Shown: in pieces, positions 43,393 through 52,692 of the stretch
How the letters are laid out: the number at the start of each line of letters is the position of its first letter
Position numbering within the stretch: the stretch's first letter is position 1
Origin: B30-G6 sp963701385
Lineage (GTDB): Bacteria; Desulfobacterota; Desulfobacteria; Desulfobacterales; B30-G6
Assembly: GCA_963701385.1 (NCBI GenBank)
Contig: CAVOZW010000010.1
Location: forward strand, 1 to 64,000
DNA: 64,000 nt
Direction of reading: 5' to 3'
Translations under genes and position numbers: made by a program
Notes under the pieces: model-generated
Database searches by the model: none
Seen by the model: the letters and a program-made list of their open reading frames with translations, nothing else
Told to the model about the DNA's origin: nothing

Positions 43393-44922
43393 ATGCACGA
43401 TAGGGGGAACGACCCCAAACAGCCACATGAGGTTCTGAAGAAGGCCAACGCCGAGTTAACCCAGCGCAACAAACAACTGAAATGCTTGTTTGCCATTTCC
43501 AGGATCATCGATGAGTGGCATTCTCTGGAGGATATTCTCCAGCGGGTTGTGGAAATTTTGCCCTTGGCCTGGCGACACCCCGAAAACACGTGCGCACAAA
43601 TCATCCTCGAAGACCAGACCTTCGAGACCGACAATTTTTCCGAGACAAGGTGGCGGCTAACATGCGATTTGTTGGTAAAGGATACGCCGGCAGGGTCCGT
43701 GGTGATCGGTGGCCTGGAAAACGGAATCGACAACAACGGGAACCCGTTTTTGAAAGAAGAAAAAGACCTGCTCGACGCTGTTGCGGAGCGTCTGGGTAAG
43801 GTGATCGAGCGCCACAGAACAGCGTCGGCTCTGCAAAAAAGTGAGCAGCGATTCAGAAGCCTGGTGGAGAATTCGATTACCGGTATATCCATTGTTCAAA
43901 ACAATCAAATCATCTACCAAAACCAGGCCCAGGAAAAGCTGCTGGGGCCTTTGCCAAGAACCTATATTCTGGGTGATTTGGATAACATTCACCCAGATGA
44001 TGTCGAAACGGTCAGGCAGGCAAGTCTTCTTATCCAGATGGGAAAGGTTCCCGAGCAGGATCTTGATTTCCGGTTGTTCCCTGCAAGGGGCGACAGAAAC
44101 AAGCCTGTCCTCAAGCGCGTTTTCTGTCGCGTGATGTTCATGGATTACCAGGGCAAAGCATCGATTGTGGTGAATATGATCGATATGACCAAAAGCATGG
44201 AATTGGAGCAGCTTCTATTCCGACAGGACAAGATGGCTTCTTTGGGCAGAATCGCAGCCGGCATCGCTCATGAAATCAGGAACCCGCTTTCGGGCATCAA
44301 TATATATTTAAGTACACTGGAGAAGTTGGTTGACCGACCCGGCAGCCGCCCAAAAATCGATCAAATTATCAGTCAGCTCCAATCGGCTTCAAGAAAAATT
44401 GAATCGGTGATCAAAAAAGTCATGGATTTTGCAAAACCCGGTCTACCAAAATTTGCCATGATCCGGATAAATAAACCGGTCGAGGATGCCCTGAACCTGA
44501 CCGCGGTAACCCTACGCAAGGGCGGCATAGGCATTGAAAAATACCTCGGTAAAAATATACCCCCTTGTTATGCGGACTCCCATTTTATCGAAGAAGCCGT
44601 TCTCAATCTGCTCAGCAATGCCGCCGAAGCCATGCGGCAAATGGACGCGGGGAAAAAAATTGCCGTCAAGACTGGGGTAAAGGGGGACTCTATTTTCATC
44701 ACAGTTTCCGATTCGGGCCCTGGTGTGCCGGCAGACGTCAGGGATAAGGTTTTTGAACCTTTTTTTACCACAAAAAACGATGGGACCGGTATCGGTCTGA
44801 GTCTTTGCCACAGAATTGTCAGCGATCACAAAGGCGTTCTGCATATTGATCAAAGCGATATGGGCGGGGCTGAGTTTCGACTCGAAATACCCATCGGAAA
44901 GGGCGTGCGTTCCAGTGATTAG
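43393..44922 (+). CDS. Cytoplasmic GAF-PAS sensor histidine kinase
   Basis: The 509-residue protein begins with a coiled coil, then a GAF-like region (about 30-145), a PAS domain (about 150-270: FRSLVENSITGISIVQNNQI), HisKA with the acceptor H in GIAHEIRNP, and HATPase (DSGPGVPADVR, GTGIGLSLCH). No membrane segment is visible, so it senses a cytoplasmic signal. Its stop overlaps the start of the sigma-54 response regulator by eight bases, which defines a cognate pair at the end of operon 3, as in operon 2. Confidence 0.92.
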   Translation: MHDRGNDPKQPHEVLKKANAELTQRNKQLKCLFAISRIIDEWHSLEDILQRVVEILPLAWRHPENTCAQIILEDQTFETDNFSETRWRLTCDLLVKDTPAGSVVIGGLENGIDNNGNPFLKEEKDLLDAVAERLGKVIERHRTASALQKSEQRFRSLVENSITGISIVQNNQIIYQNQAQEKLLGPLPRTYILGDLDNIHPDDVETVRQASLLIQMGKVPEQDLDFRLFPARGDRNKPVLKRVFCRVMFMDYQGKASIVVNMIDMTKSMELEQLLFRQDKMASLGRIAAGIAHEIRNPLSGINIYLSTLEKLVDRPGSRPKIDQIISQLQSASRKIESVIKKVMDFAKPGLPKFAMIRINKPVEDALNLTAVTLRKGGIGIEKYLGKNIPPCYADSHFIEEAVLNLLSNAAEAMRQMDAGKKIAVKTGVKGDSIFITVSDSGPGVPADVRDKVFEPFFTTKNDGTGIGLSLCHRIVSDHKGVLHIDQSDMGGAEFRLEIPIGKGVRSSD

Positions 44923-46303
44923 GTATTCACTCGCCATCGTCGACGATGAGAAGACCATCCGGGAAGGGATTATGATGGCGCTCGATGGGGTTTACCAGGC
45001 GGTGGCATTTTCAACCGCAGAAGAGGCCCTTGATGCGATGCAAACAAATCCGCCGGATCTGGTCATTCTGGACATTGGCCTGCCCGGTATGTCCGGTATC
45101 GATGCATTGAAGGAAATAAGGGCCCAACACCCCCAGGTGCTGGTCATCATGATCACCGCCTATGAGGACATTGACACGGTCATTTCCGCCATGAAGGCCG
45201 GTGCTCATGACTATGTGGTTAAACCGCTTCACATGCAAAGCCTGGAAAAAGCCGTCGCGAATGCACTGGATACCATTCGTTTGAGAAAAGAAGTCCAGAT
45301 GCTGCAGGAAAGGTATCTCGAAGAGCACATCCCGTGTTTCATCGCTGAAAGCAATGCCATTCAGAATGTGATGGACTTTATCAAAACAGTGGCCAAGAGT
45401 CCGGACACACCGGTGCTGATCCAGGGTGAAACCGGAACAGGCAAGGAGTTGATTGCCGGCGCCATCCACTACAACAGCCCCAACTTCAAATCACCCCTTG
45501 CGACGATCAATTGTGCTGCCATTCCAACGGATTTGATCGAAAGCGAACTTTTCGGTTATGAGAAAGGAGCCTTCACCGGCGCTGGGGCGAACGGTAAAAA
45601 GGGCTTGATCGAAGAAGCAGCCAACGGAACCCTGTTTCTGGATGAGGTGGGTGATCTTCGATTGGAGGCACAGGCCAAGCTGTTGCGATTCCTTGAGCTT
45701 GGAGAATTTTATCGACTCGGCGGATCGAGAAAATGTCGGATCAAAACCCGCGTTGTTTCTGCGACGAGCAAAAACCTCATCAAAATGATAGAAGCGGATC
45801 AATTCAGAAGAGACCTTTACTTCAGGCTGGGCGTCATTAAAGTTCAGGTTCCTTCCCTGAACGAACGCCCTGAGGACATCATGCCCCTGGCAAAGCATTT
45901 TCTGAAGAAATTCTCTGAAAAATTCGACAAACAGTTTACCCACATATCAACCGACGTAGAGGAAGTGTTGCTGGCACATGACTGGACCGGAAATGTGCGA
46001 GAATTGAAAAATTTGATGGAAGCCGCCGTTCTTGTCGGCAAAGGACCTGAACTGGTGATGGGTGATCTGGACCCGACGGGTTTTTGCAACCCGCAACGGG
46101 GTTCACAACGACCCAATGCGCAGGATCTAAACGCTTTTCCATCGGAGGGGATTTATCTCGAATCGCGGCTTAAATCGCTTGAAAAGCACTATATCGAGAC
46201 AGCCTTGAAGATGGCCCGGGGGAATGAAAGTCAGGCTGCCAGGCTACTGCACATCAATCATCACACCTTTCGATACCGCAGGAAAAAACTGCTGCCCAAA
46301 TAA
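44915..46303 (+). CDS. Sigma-54-dependent response regulator (REC-AAA+-HTH), operon 3
   Basis: I choose the GTG at 44915 (VIRYSLAIVDDE), overlapping the kinase stop; longer versions run inside the kinase gene. The 462-residue activator has a receiver with D53 (ILDIGLPGMSG) and K of VKPLH. AAA+ follows with GETGTGKE, GAFTGA and FLDEVGDL, then a Fis-type helix (GNESQAARLLHINHHTFR). It is the paralogue of the regulator at 35314. It likely acts on one or more of the sigma-54 promoters in this window. Confidence 0.93.
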   Translation: MIRYSLAIVDDEKTIREGIMMALDGVYQAVAFSTAEEALDAMQTNPPDLVILDIGLPGMSGIDALKEIRAQHPQVLVIMITAYEDIDTVISAMKAGAHDYVVKPLHMQSLEKAVANALDTIRLRKEVQMLQERYLEEHIPCFIAESNAIQNVMDFIKTVAKSPDTPVLIQGETGTGKELIAGAIHYNSPNFKSPLATINCAAIPTDLIESELFGYEKGAFTGAGANGKKGLIEEAANGTLFLDEVGDLRLEAQAKLLRFLELGEFYRLGGSRKCRIKTRVVSATSKNLIKMIEADQFRRDLYFRLGVIKVQVPSLNERPEDIMPLAKHFLKKFSEKFDKQFTHISTDVEEVLLAHDWTGNVRELKNLMEAAVLVGKGPELVMGDLDPTGFCNPQRGSQRPNAQDLNAFPSEGIYLESRLKSLEKHYIETALKMARGNESQAARLLHINHHTFRYRRKKLLPK

Positions 46304-46360
46304 GTCCGGCACAAATTCATTGTCAAAAAATTATGATGATTCTCGGTTTTGCGAACAGTC

Positions 46361-46478
46361 TTTAGAAAAATTTCTATTTTCAAGGGGTATCCGTGATGTT
46401 TATATGTGCACGCTGTATGATAACGCCTTGATAAGATATGTTATTTGGTCGGTTTTCAGTATTGGCATGCAATATGCT
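46361..46478 (+). promoter_or_regulatory. Probable sigma-54 promoter for the 46560 operon with TAGAAA palindrome
   Basis: TGGCAT (46463-46468), five bases, ATGCT (46474-46478): GG-N10-GC spacing is right and the -12 has A in place of the first T. TAGAAA-AA-TTTCTA (46363-46376) lies 94 bp upstream of the GG. The same palindrome and the same ATGCT variant occur upstream of cooS (54650-54790). Confidence 0.6.
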
Positions 46479-46559
46479 CATGCTTATAGTCATGGTTGAT
46501 ATTATCCCGCTTCCCAAGGGAGAATTGGACATCACGCTTCAGGACCAATAGACGGCAAT

Positions 46560-46988
46560 ATGGATATCTTTCTCAAATTAAGGGGAATGAACATATTGCT
46601 GGTGGATGACGACGAGTGGATAAGGGATTCTCTGTGCATATATTTCGAGTCCGAGGACTGCCGTATATCTGTCCATGAAACGGCTGAAAAGGCACTGGCG
46701 GAACTTGATAGCCGGAAGTTCGACATCATCATCACCGATTACAAATTACCCGGTATGGACGGCATTTCTTTTTTGGAGAGAATCAAGAAATCGCATCCGA
46801 ATGCGTTAAAAATATTGATAACCGCTTATGCATCCGAAGTCGATGTTCATCGGGCGAAACAGGCGGGGGCAAAAGAACTTATTCCCAAACCCTTCACATC
46901 AAGAACCGTTGAGGCATGTCTGAAGCGGTTGATCGAAAGCGGGTTTTCAGATGAGAACCACCGGAAAAGCAATGATAAATGTATATGA
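46560..46988 (+). CDS. Stand-alone receiver
   Basis: The 142-residue protein has DDDE-type acidic residues at 16-19, D60 in IITDYKLPGMDG, T of ITAYA and K of PKPFT, so it should be active. A second ATG nine codons on (MNILLVDDD) could be the true start. The output region is only a short basic tail. It is closer to Fis-type regulator receivers than to the CheY-like group of the three operons. It is followed by a CBS-ACT gene and stands first after the 46463 promoter. Confidence 0.85.
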   Translation: MDIFLKLRGMNILLVDDDEWIRDSLCIYFESEDCRISVHETAEKALAELDSRKFDIIITDYKLPGMDGISFLERIKKSHPNALKILITAYASEVDVHRAKQAGAKELIPKPFTSRTVEACLKRLIESGFSDENHRKSNDKCI

Positions 46989-47094
46989 TGTGCATTGTGA
47001 CGCACAGTAGGGGCCGAAAATTCAGCACTACGAAAACAAGCGACGAGGTCGCGTTTCATAAACTCGTTCTCACGATTTCTTTAAGGAGGTCATC

Positions 47095-47793
47095 ATGTTG
47101 GTCAAGAATTGGATGAGTAAAAATGTTATTACCATCGGTGTCGAAAATTCTATGCAGGACGCCACAGCGATTTTGAAACAACACCACATTCGCATGCTGC
47201 CGGTGGTGAAAAAGGGTAAACTGGTGGGGATCATCACCGACCGCGATCTGAAAAGAGCCTCGGCGTCGGATGCCACCAGTTTGGAAATTCATGAACTGCT
47301 ATATCTTTTGACGAAAATCAAGGTCAAAGACATCATGACCAAAAATCCCATAGCAGTGCCACTGGATTGGTCGGTTGAGGAGACTGCCAATCTGCTGCTG
47401 AGCAATAAAATTTCAGGTGCTCCGGTGGTGGACGAAAAAGATCGTGTCGTGGGTGTGATTACCCAAACGGACCTGTTCCGGGTGCTTATTTCACTGACGG
47501 GCATTCATGCCGGGGGAATCCAGTTTGCCTTCAAAGTCCAGGACAAACCCGGAACGATCAAGGATCTCGCTGATGTTATCAGGGAATTCGGAGGACAGAT
47601 GGTCAGTATCCTCACCTCTTACGACAAGGTCCCGGAAGGCTTTCGAAAGGTTTATATTCGAATGCGCCATATTGATCGGAACCGACTGGCAGCGCTGCAA
47701 AAAAGGCTCATGGAAAAAGCGACCTTACTTTACATGATCGACCAGCGGGAAAATCGACGCGAATTTTTTTCAGAAAAGAAAAAAGGGGAGTAG
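47095..47793 (+). CDS. CBS-pair plus ACT-domain protein (AcuB-like)
   Basis: The 232-residue protein has two CBS motifs (residues 1-62 and 78-140; VKNWMSKNVITI and VKDIMTKNPIAV) followed by an ACT domain (about 148-215: FAFKVQDKPGTIKDLADVI). This is the AcuB-type architecture, a cytoplasmic sensor for nucleotides and perhaps an amino acid. AcuB relatives occur near acetate/acetoin-activating genes. Here an acyl-CoA synthetase lies two genes downstream. A strong AAGGAGG precedes the ATG. Confidence 0.9.
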   Translation: MLVKNWMSKNVITIGVENSMQDATAILKQHHIRMLPVVKKGKLVGIITDRDLKRASASDATSLEIHELLYLLTKIKVKDIMTKNPIAVPLDWSVEETANLLLSNKISGAPVVDEKDRVVGVITQTDLFRVLISLTGIHAGGIQFAFKVQDKPGTIKDLADVIREFGGQMVSILTSYDKVPEGFRKVYIRMRHIDRNRLAALQKRLMEKATLLYMIDQRENRREFFSEKKKGE

Positions 47794-47798
47794 CTCTG

Positions 47799-48734
47799 AT
47801 GGAAAATGAGGTGCAAAAGAAAATACTGGTGCCGGTAGATGGATCTGACCGTGCTGTTAACACGCTGAAATATATTGCTCGAAATAATGCATTTCATGGT
47901 ATGCATATCGTACTGTTCAACGTTTTCAGTGCCGTACCGGAAAGCTACTGGGATTTGGAAAACAGCGCAGCAAGCAGGGCCATTGCCAAGCAGGTCCACG
48001 CTTGGGAACTGAGTCAGAAAAAGTTGATTCAGGACCACATGGAAAGGGCCAAAGGCATACTCGAAAAAGCGGGAATTCCTTCCGCATCCATCGAAACCAA
48101 GATTCAAAAGCGTAAAAAAGGGATCGCAAGAGACATTATCCGGGAAGCACAGAACGGCTATGATGCCGTGGTTAGCAGGCGACGCGGTACAACGACATTG
48201 CGAGGTATCGTGCTGGGCAGTGTTGCCACCAAGCTTGTCTCGAACATCGTGTTTACGCCATTGATTTTGGTGGGCAAGAAACCAGCGAACAAAAAAATCC
48301 TGATGGGATTCGATGGGTCCAAGGATGCCATGCGGGCAATCGATTTTGTCGGATCGACTCTGGCCGGGTTTGATTACCAGGTGGAGCTGTTTCATGTGAT
48401 TCGAGGGGCTGAAAGCAAGCTTTCCGAGATGCCTCAGACCGGGGCATCAAACGCATTCATCAAGGCCGCTAAAAAAGAATTGGGGTCGTCATTTGATTTG
48501 GCTAGGAAAAAATTGGTCAAGGCCGGCTTTGCATCCAAATTGATTTCCACCAAGATCGTCAGCAACATGAACAGCCGAGCACAGGCCATCGCAGACGAGG
48601 CCCGTCTGCACGATTTCGGGACCATCATGATGGGCAGAAAAGGTCGTTCTCATGTGCGGGGTTTTTTTATCGGCAGGGTTACCAACAAGGTCATCCATTT
48701 GGCGCGTGAGCGCACGGTTTGGGTGATACGCTGA
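47799..48734 (+). CDS. Tandem universal stress protein (two UspA domains)
   Basis: The 311-residue protein starts with KKILVPVDGSDRAVN and repeats KKILMGFDGSKDAMR near residue 165, so it has two Usp domains. The second has the ATP-binding pattern GRKGRSHVRGFFIG near the C-terminus. In the first the corresponding loop is altered (SRRRGTTTLRG), so nucleotide binding there is doubtful. The gene lies between the CBS-ACT protein and the acyl-CoA synthetase with short spacers, probably one transcript. Confidence 0.9.
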   Translation: MENEVQKKILVPVDGSDRAVNTLKYIARNNAFHGMHIVLFNVFSAVPESYWDLENSAASRAIAKQVHAWELSQKKLIQDHMERAKGILEKAGIPSASIETKIQKRKKGIARDIIREAQNGYDAVVSRRRGTTTLRGIVLGSVATKLVSNIVFTPLILVGKKPANKKILMGFDGSKDAMRAIDFVGSTLAGFDYQVELFHVIRGAESKLSEMPQTGASNAFIKAAKKELGSSFDLARKKLVKAGFASKLISTKIVSNMNSRAQAIADEARLHDFGTIMMGRKGRSHVRGFFIGRVTNKVIHLARERTVWVIR

Positions 48735-48757
48735 GGCAGTTTATTGGGGTTTGAGAA

Positions 48758-51448
48758 ATGAGTGTCGACAATCTGGATAAAATATTTCATCCAAAATCGG
48801 TAGCGGTCATAGGTGCCAGTGAAAGAAAGGGTAGTGTGGGGCGTGCCGTCATGCAGGGCCTCATCAACAGCCAATATGCCGGGAATATCCACCCCATCAA
48901 CCCGAAACACAGGAAACTGTGGGGAAAGCCCTCCTGCGCATCGATTGGGCATCTGAACGCCGGTGTCGATCTGGCGGTTTTGGCGACACCTATTTCATCG
49001 GCACCCAACATAATCAAAGAATGTGCTGCGGCCGGTGTCGGGGGTGCGATCATCATTTCCGCCGGCGGCAAAGAAGCCGGAGAGCAAGGCAAAAAGATCG
49101 AGGCCGCCATTAAACGGGAAACCCAAAACACGACCCTGCGAATCATCGGGCCAAACTGTGTGGGCATTCTTTGCAGCCGTGCCAAACTCAATGCCAGCTT
49201 CGTGAAAACCATGCCGCTGCCTGGAAAGATGGCCTTTATTTCCCAAAGTGGTGCTATCTGCACGGCCGTACTGGACCTTTCACTCAAGGAAAAGATTGGA
49301 TTCAGTCATATCGTGAGTCTCGGGGACATGCTGGACGTTGATTTTGGCGATGTGATCGACTATCTGGGTGGCGAGCGTGACGTGAACAGTATTGTGATGT
49401 ATGTGGAAAGCATTACGCATTTTAGGAAATTTATGAGTGCTGCCCGTGCGGTGGCGCGTGTAAAACCGATCATCGCGTTAAAGGCCGGGCGGACCAGGGC
49501 GGGTTCCCTGGCAGCGGCTTCGCACACAGGCGCCCTGGCGGGAGAGGACGCAGTTTACGACGCCGCCTTTGAAAGGGCCGGCATTCTGCGGGTAAAAACA
49601 TTTGAAGAGCTGTTTGACTGTGCAGAGATGCTGTCCAAACAACCCAGACCTGTGGGTCCCGGCCTTGTGGTTATCACCAATGCCGGCGGCTTAGGTGTTA
49701 TCGCCATGGATACCCTGTCCGACTACGGGTTTGAGCCCGTTGAATTGAGCCCGGAAACGATTCATCAGTTAGATGCGGTTCTACCCCCTTTCTGGAGCAG
49801 GAGAAATCCTGTCGATATGCTCGGAGAGGCCACTTCTGAAACATACCGCAAGGTTGTCACGATTTGCTTGAATGCAGCGGAAGTCAATGGCGTATTAATT
49901 ATGGCCGCGCCTCAGGGTCTCACCGATACAACCGAACTCGCTGTTTCTCTGGTGGATCTTCTTAACAACAAGCCCAAACCGATTTTTACATCCTGGGTGG
50001 GGGGATTGGATATGGAGAAGGGCCGGGAGGTTTTCAATCAGGCCGGTATTCCCACTTTCGATACCCCTGAACGGGCTGTGCGCGCATTCATCGATATTTA
50101 TCGGGATGCCCAGAACAAACAAATGCTCCAACAGATTCCATCCAGGCGCCAAAACAGACCGACCATCGATCGGCCAACCGTCGATCGGATGATCCATGAG
50201 ACACTTGAGCAAGGCGAGGGGTTGTTGACCGAGCTGGCGTCAAAATTAGTGCTTTCATCGTATGGGATTCCGGTCAACAGGACCGAAAATGCCACAACAG
50301 AAGAGGATGCCGTCAAGCTGGCAACAGATGTGGGTTTTCCGGTGGTCATGAAAATAAATTCACGCGACATCACCCATAAATCGGATGCCAAGTGCGTCTA
50401 CCTGGACATAAAAAATGAGCAGGACGTATTGGTGGCTTTTGGAAATATTCTACAACACGCCAAGGACTTCGATCCAAAAGCCAGGATCCAGGGGGTTACC
50501 ATTCAACCCATGCTAAGGTCTGCCGATTATGAAATTATCATGGGCACGAAAAAGGATCGCGATTTTGGGCCGGTCATACTCTTTGGTATGGGCGGAATAT
50601 TGACGGAGATCCTTAACGATCGGGCGATTGCATTGCCACCCCTAAATCATCTTCTGGCCCGAAGACTCATGGAAAAAACCAAGCTTTTCACCTTGCTCAA
50701 AGGTTACAGAGCTTGCCCGCCTGCCAACATTCAATTGCTTGAAGAGATACTGATCCGCTTGTCGGATCTGGTGACGGACTTTGCGGAAATCGATGAACTC
50801 GATATCAATCCACTCTTTATCCAAGGGGACACGGTCTGTGCGGTGGACGCCAGAATTTTCCTGAAAGCACCCCAGAAAAAAGCCCCCCTTCACCTGGTCA
50901 TCAGTCCCTATCCTGAACATTACGAAGAACATATTCAAACAACAATGGGTGTGGATCTGTTTGTCAGACCCATTCGACCGGAAGATGCGCCCTTGCTGGT
51001 GAATCTTTTCGATAGTCTTTCCCCCAGAAGTGTTTATCTGCGTTTTTTCACACCGCTCAAACAGCTGTCCCACAGCATGCTTGTCCGACTGACCCAGATA
51101 GACTACGATCGTGAAATTGCCATGGTGGCATTTTCTGGGCCCCACCCCCAGGAAAACATGTTGGGCGTTGCCCGGATTATCTCTGAGAGAAATCTCAAAG
51201 AGGCCGAGTTTTCGGTTGTCGTCGCGGACCAGTGGCACGGAAAGGGTATTGGGGCGGCATTGCTTAAAAAGTGTTTGTCCATTGCCAGGAATCGTGGGCT
51301 CGAGCGCGTTCACGGAAGCGTGCTGTCGGAAAACACCCAAATGCTGGCCCTAGGAAAAAAACTGGGTTTTGTGCGGCAAAAGGTGCTGGGGGAACATGAA
51401 TATGAATTAAAGATCGATTTTGTTCACAAAGTCGAGGAGGTCCCATGA
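48758..51448 (+). CDS. ADP-forming acyl/acetate-CoA synthetase fused to GNAT acetyltransferase
   Basis: The 896-residue protein has a CoA-binding domain (about 8-130), a succinyl-CoA-ligase-like region (about 150-300) with the phospho-histidine H256 in ASHTGAL, an ATP-grasp domain (about 470-690) and a C-terminal GNAT domain (about 740-885, WHGKGIGAALL). With His256 present it could make ATP from acetyl-CoA, or the reverse. In Pat/PatZ-type proteins the synthetase part is regulatory and GNAT acetylates lysines, for example of acetyl-CoA synthetase. Which activity dominates cannot be told here. It lies last in the 46560 operon, consistent with CO/acetyl-CoA metabolism. Confidence 0.92.
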   Translation: MSVDNLDKIFHPKSVAVIGASERKGSVGRAVMQGLINSQYAGNIHPINPKHRKLWGKPSCASIGHLNAGVDLAVLATPISSAPNIIKECAAAGVGGAIIISAGGKEAGEQGKKIEAAIKRETQNTTLRIIGPNCVGILCSRAKLNASFVKTMPLPGKMAFISQSGAICTAVLDLSLKEKIGFSHIVSLGDMLDVDFGDVIDYLGGERDVNSIVMYVESITHFRKFMSAARAVARVKPIIALKAGRTRAGSLAAASHTGALAGEDAVYDAAFERAGILRVKTFEELFDCAEMLSKQPRPVGPGLVVITNAGGLGVIAMDTLSDYGFEPVELSPETIHQLDAVLPPFWSRRNPVDMLGEATSETYRKVVTICLNAAEVNGVLIMAAPQGLTDTTELAVSLVDLLNNKPKPIFTSWVGGLDMEKGREVFNQAGIPTFDTPERAVRAFIDIYRDAQNKQMLQQIPSRRQNRPTIDRPTVDRMIHETLEQGEGLLTELASKLVLSSYGIPVNRTENATTEEDAVKLATDVGFPVVMKINSRDITHKSDAKCVYLDIKNEQDVLVAFGNILQHAKDFDPKARIQGVTIQPMLRSADYEIIMGTKKDRDFGPVILFGMGGILTEILNDRAIALPPLNHLLARRLMEKTKLFTLLKGYRACPPANIQLLEEILIRLSDLVTDFAEIDELDINPLFIQGDTVCAVDARIFLKAPQKKAPLHLVISPYPEHYEEHIQTTMGVDLFVRPIRPEDAPLLVNLFDSLSPRSVYLRFFTPLKQLSHSMLVRLTQIDYDREIAMVAFSGPHPQENMLGVARIISERNLKEAEFSVVVADQWHGKGIGAALLKKCLSIARNRGLERVHGSVLSENTQMLALGKKLGFVRQKVLGEHEYELKIDFVHKVEEVP

Positions 51449-51500
51449 TCAAAGTTAAAGATATTTTAATAGGGGACGTTGTTGACAAATTAAACAAAAC
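51445..51500 (+). pseudogene. 5' stump of a CBS gene cut by the RAYT element
   Basis: AGGAGGTCCC precedes ATG 51445, and the first codons read MIKVKDIL. This closely parallels the start of the intact CBS gene at 52908 (GAGGAGGTGCC, then MLKVKDIM). After about eight codons the sequence runs straight into the left end of the transposase element. It therefore looks like the start of a CBS gene or duplicate whose body was removed. The start overlaps the upstream synthetase stop (ATGA). Confidence 0.6.
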
Positions 51501-51602
51501 TGATTATCAGGGTGATATAAAAATGAAAAAGAGATTTAAGAGGAATGGGCGCTATAAACAGGTGAAAATATCAATAACAGGAACTAAGTTAGGGGAACAG
51601 AT

Positions 51603-52574
51603 ATGCCAAGAGGGCCCAGGCTTGACGCCCCGGGAACATTGCACCATGTGATTGTTCGGGGGATTGAAAAGCGCAAGATTGTTGATGACGATACAGATCG
51701 TGAAGACTTTGTAACCCGCATGGGGGCGATAGCCTTGGATACGAGAACATCTATTTATGCCTGGGCGCTCATGACCAATCATGCCCATATTTTGCTCCGA
51801 AGCAGTTCTGTCGGTCTGCCGACATTCATGCGTCGGCTTCTTTCGGGTTATGCTATATTGTATAACTTAAGACACAAACGTTATGGGCACCTATTTCAAA
51901 ACCGATATAAATCAATCGTTTGCGAGGAAGATACCTATTTTAGAGAACTTGTGCGATATATTCATTTAAACCCGTTACGAGCTGGCATGGTTGAAACATT
52001 GGCAAAGCTTGAGAGATACAGATGGTGCGGTCATTCCGTTATCATGAATCGTTATCCCAACGACTGGCAAGACAGAGAATATGTCCTGCAATGGTTTGGC
52101 GAGAAGGAAAATCAAGCAAAAAAATTCTATAAAGAATTTGTCGACAGAGGGATCGCCCTTGGGAAAAGACCGGAATTGACCGGTGGTGGATTAATTCGAT
52201 CCATGGGTGGGTGGTCAATTGTAAAAGCCATGAGAAACAGAGGTAACCACGAACAAAGTGATGCAAGGATACTTGGAAGCGGTGAATTTGTATTAGGAGT
52301 CATTAACAATGCGAATGAAAAGGTAAAATATCAGCTGCCTGCTTTGGAATTGCAGAATACCATCAATGGGGTGGTGGAGACACATTGCCGCAAGGAAAAG
52401 GTTAGCATATCCATGCTTCAATCCGGCAGCCGACGCCCGCCTCTGCCGAAGTTGAGAAAAGCTATCGCATCGAAACTGGTCAATGGTTATGGTGTTTCAT
52501 TAGCAGAAACGGCAAGGCGGTTGGGCATATCTACCTCTGGTGTCGCACAGATATTAAAGCGGAATAAAGCATAA
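51603..52574 (+). CDS. REP-associated tyrosine transposase (RAYT, Y1 family)
   Basis: The 323-residue protein has the HUH/Y1 core at about residues 8-135: GTLHHVIVRG, metal-binding histidines H60 and H62 (TNHAH), GHLFQNRYKS and the catalytic Y119 in the VRYIHLNPLRAGMV block. A longer C-terminal part (about 150-323) ends in a helix-turn-helix (VSLAETARRLGISTSGVAQI). Y1 enzymes cut single-stranded DNA at hairpins; RAYTs are associated with REP/REPIN palindromes. The ATG follows AGGGGAAC. Hairpin repeats start right at its stop codon and recur across the window, supporting a RAYT-REP pair. Confidence 0.88.
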   Translation: MPRGPRLDAPGTLHHVIVRGIEKRKIVDDDTDREDFVTRMGAIALDTRTSIYAWALMTNHAHILLRSSSVGLPTFMRRLLSGYAILYNLRHKRYGHLFQNRYKSIVCEEDTYFRELVRYIHLNPLRAGMVETLAKLERYRWCGHSVIMNRYPNDWQDREYVLQWFGEKENQAKKFYKEFVDRGIALGKRPELTGGGLIRSMGGWSIVKAMRNRGNHEQSDARILGSGEFVLGVINNANEKVKYQLPALELQNTINGVVETHCRKEKVSISMLQSGSRRPPLPKLRKAIASKLVNGYGVSLAETARRLGISTSGVAQILKRNKA

Positions 52575-52692
52575 TTGAAGAACCTCGCAGCAAGCTACGA
52601 GGAATCTTCGACCGTAAGGAATTCTGTCTAATTTAGATTCGTTCGCTAACCCCGCAGCAAGCTACGGGGAATGCGCTCGCTTTTGCGGTTCA
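52575..52692 (+). repeat. REP-like hairpin doublet next to the transposase (copy f)
   Basis: Two direct units lie side by side: AACCTCGCAGCAAGCTACGAGG (about 52580-52602) and AACCCCGCAGCAAGCTACGGGG (about 52648-52669). Both fold, CCTCG with CGAGG and CCCCG with CGGGG, sharing the CAGCAAGCTA loop. The stems differ by paired (compensatory) changes, which argues that the hairpin is selected. The second continues into GCGCTCGC and GCGGTTC, the reverse of the repeats at 6325 and 18908. Confidence 0.75.

Noticed and set aside
46224..46499. 91-codon ORF after the operon 3 sigma-54 regulator
   Set aside because: It overlaps the end of a certain gene and then crosses the sigma-54 promoter and palindrome; codon pattern is not coding-like.
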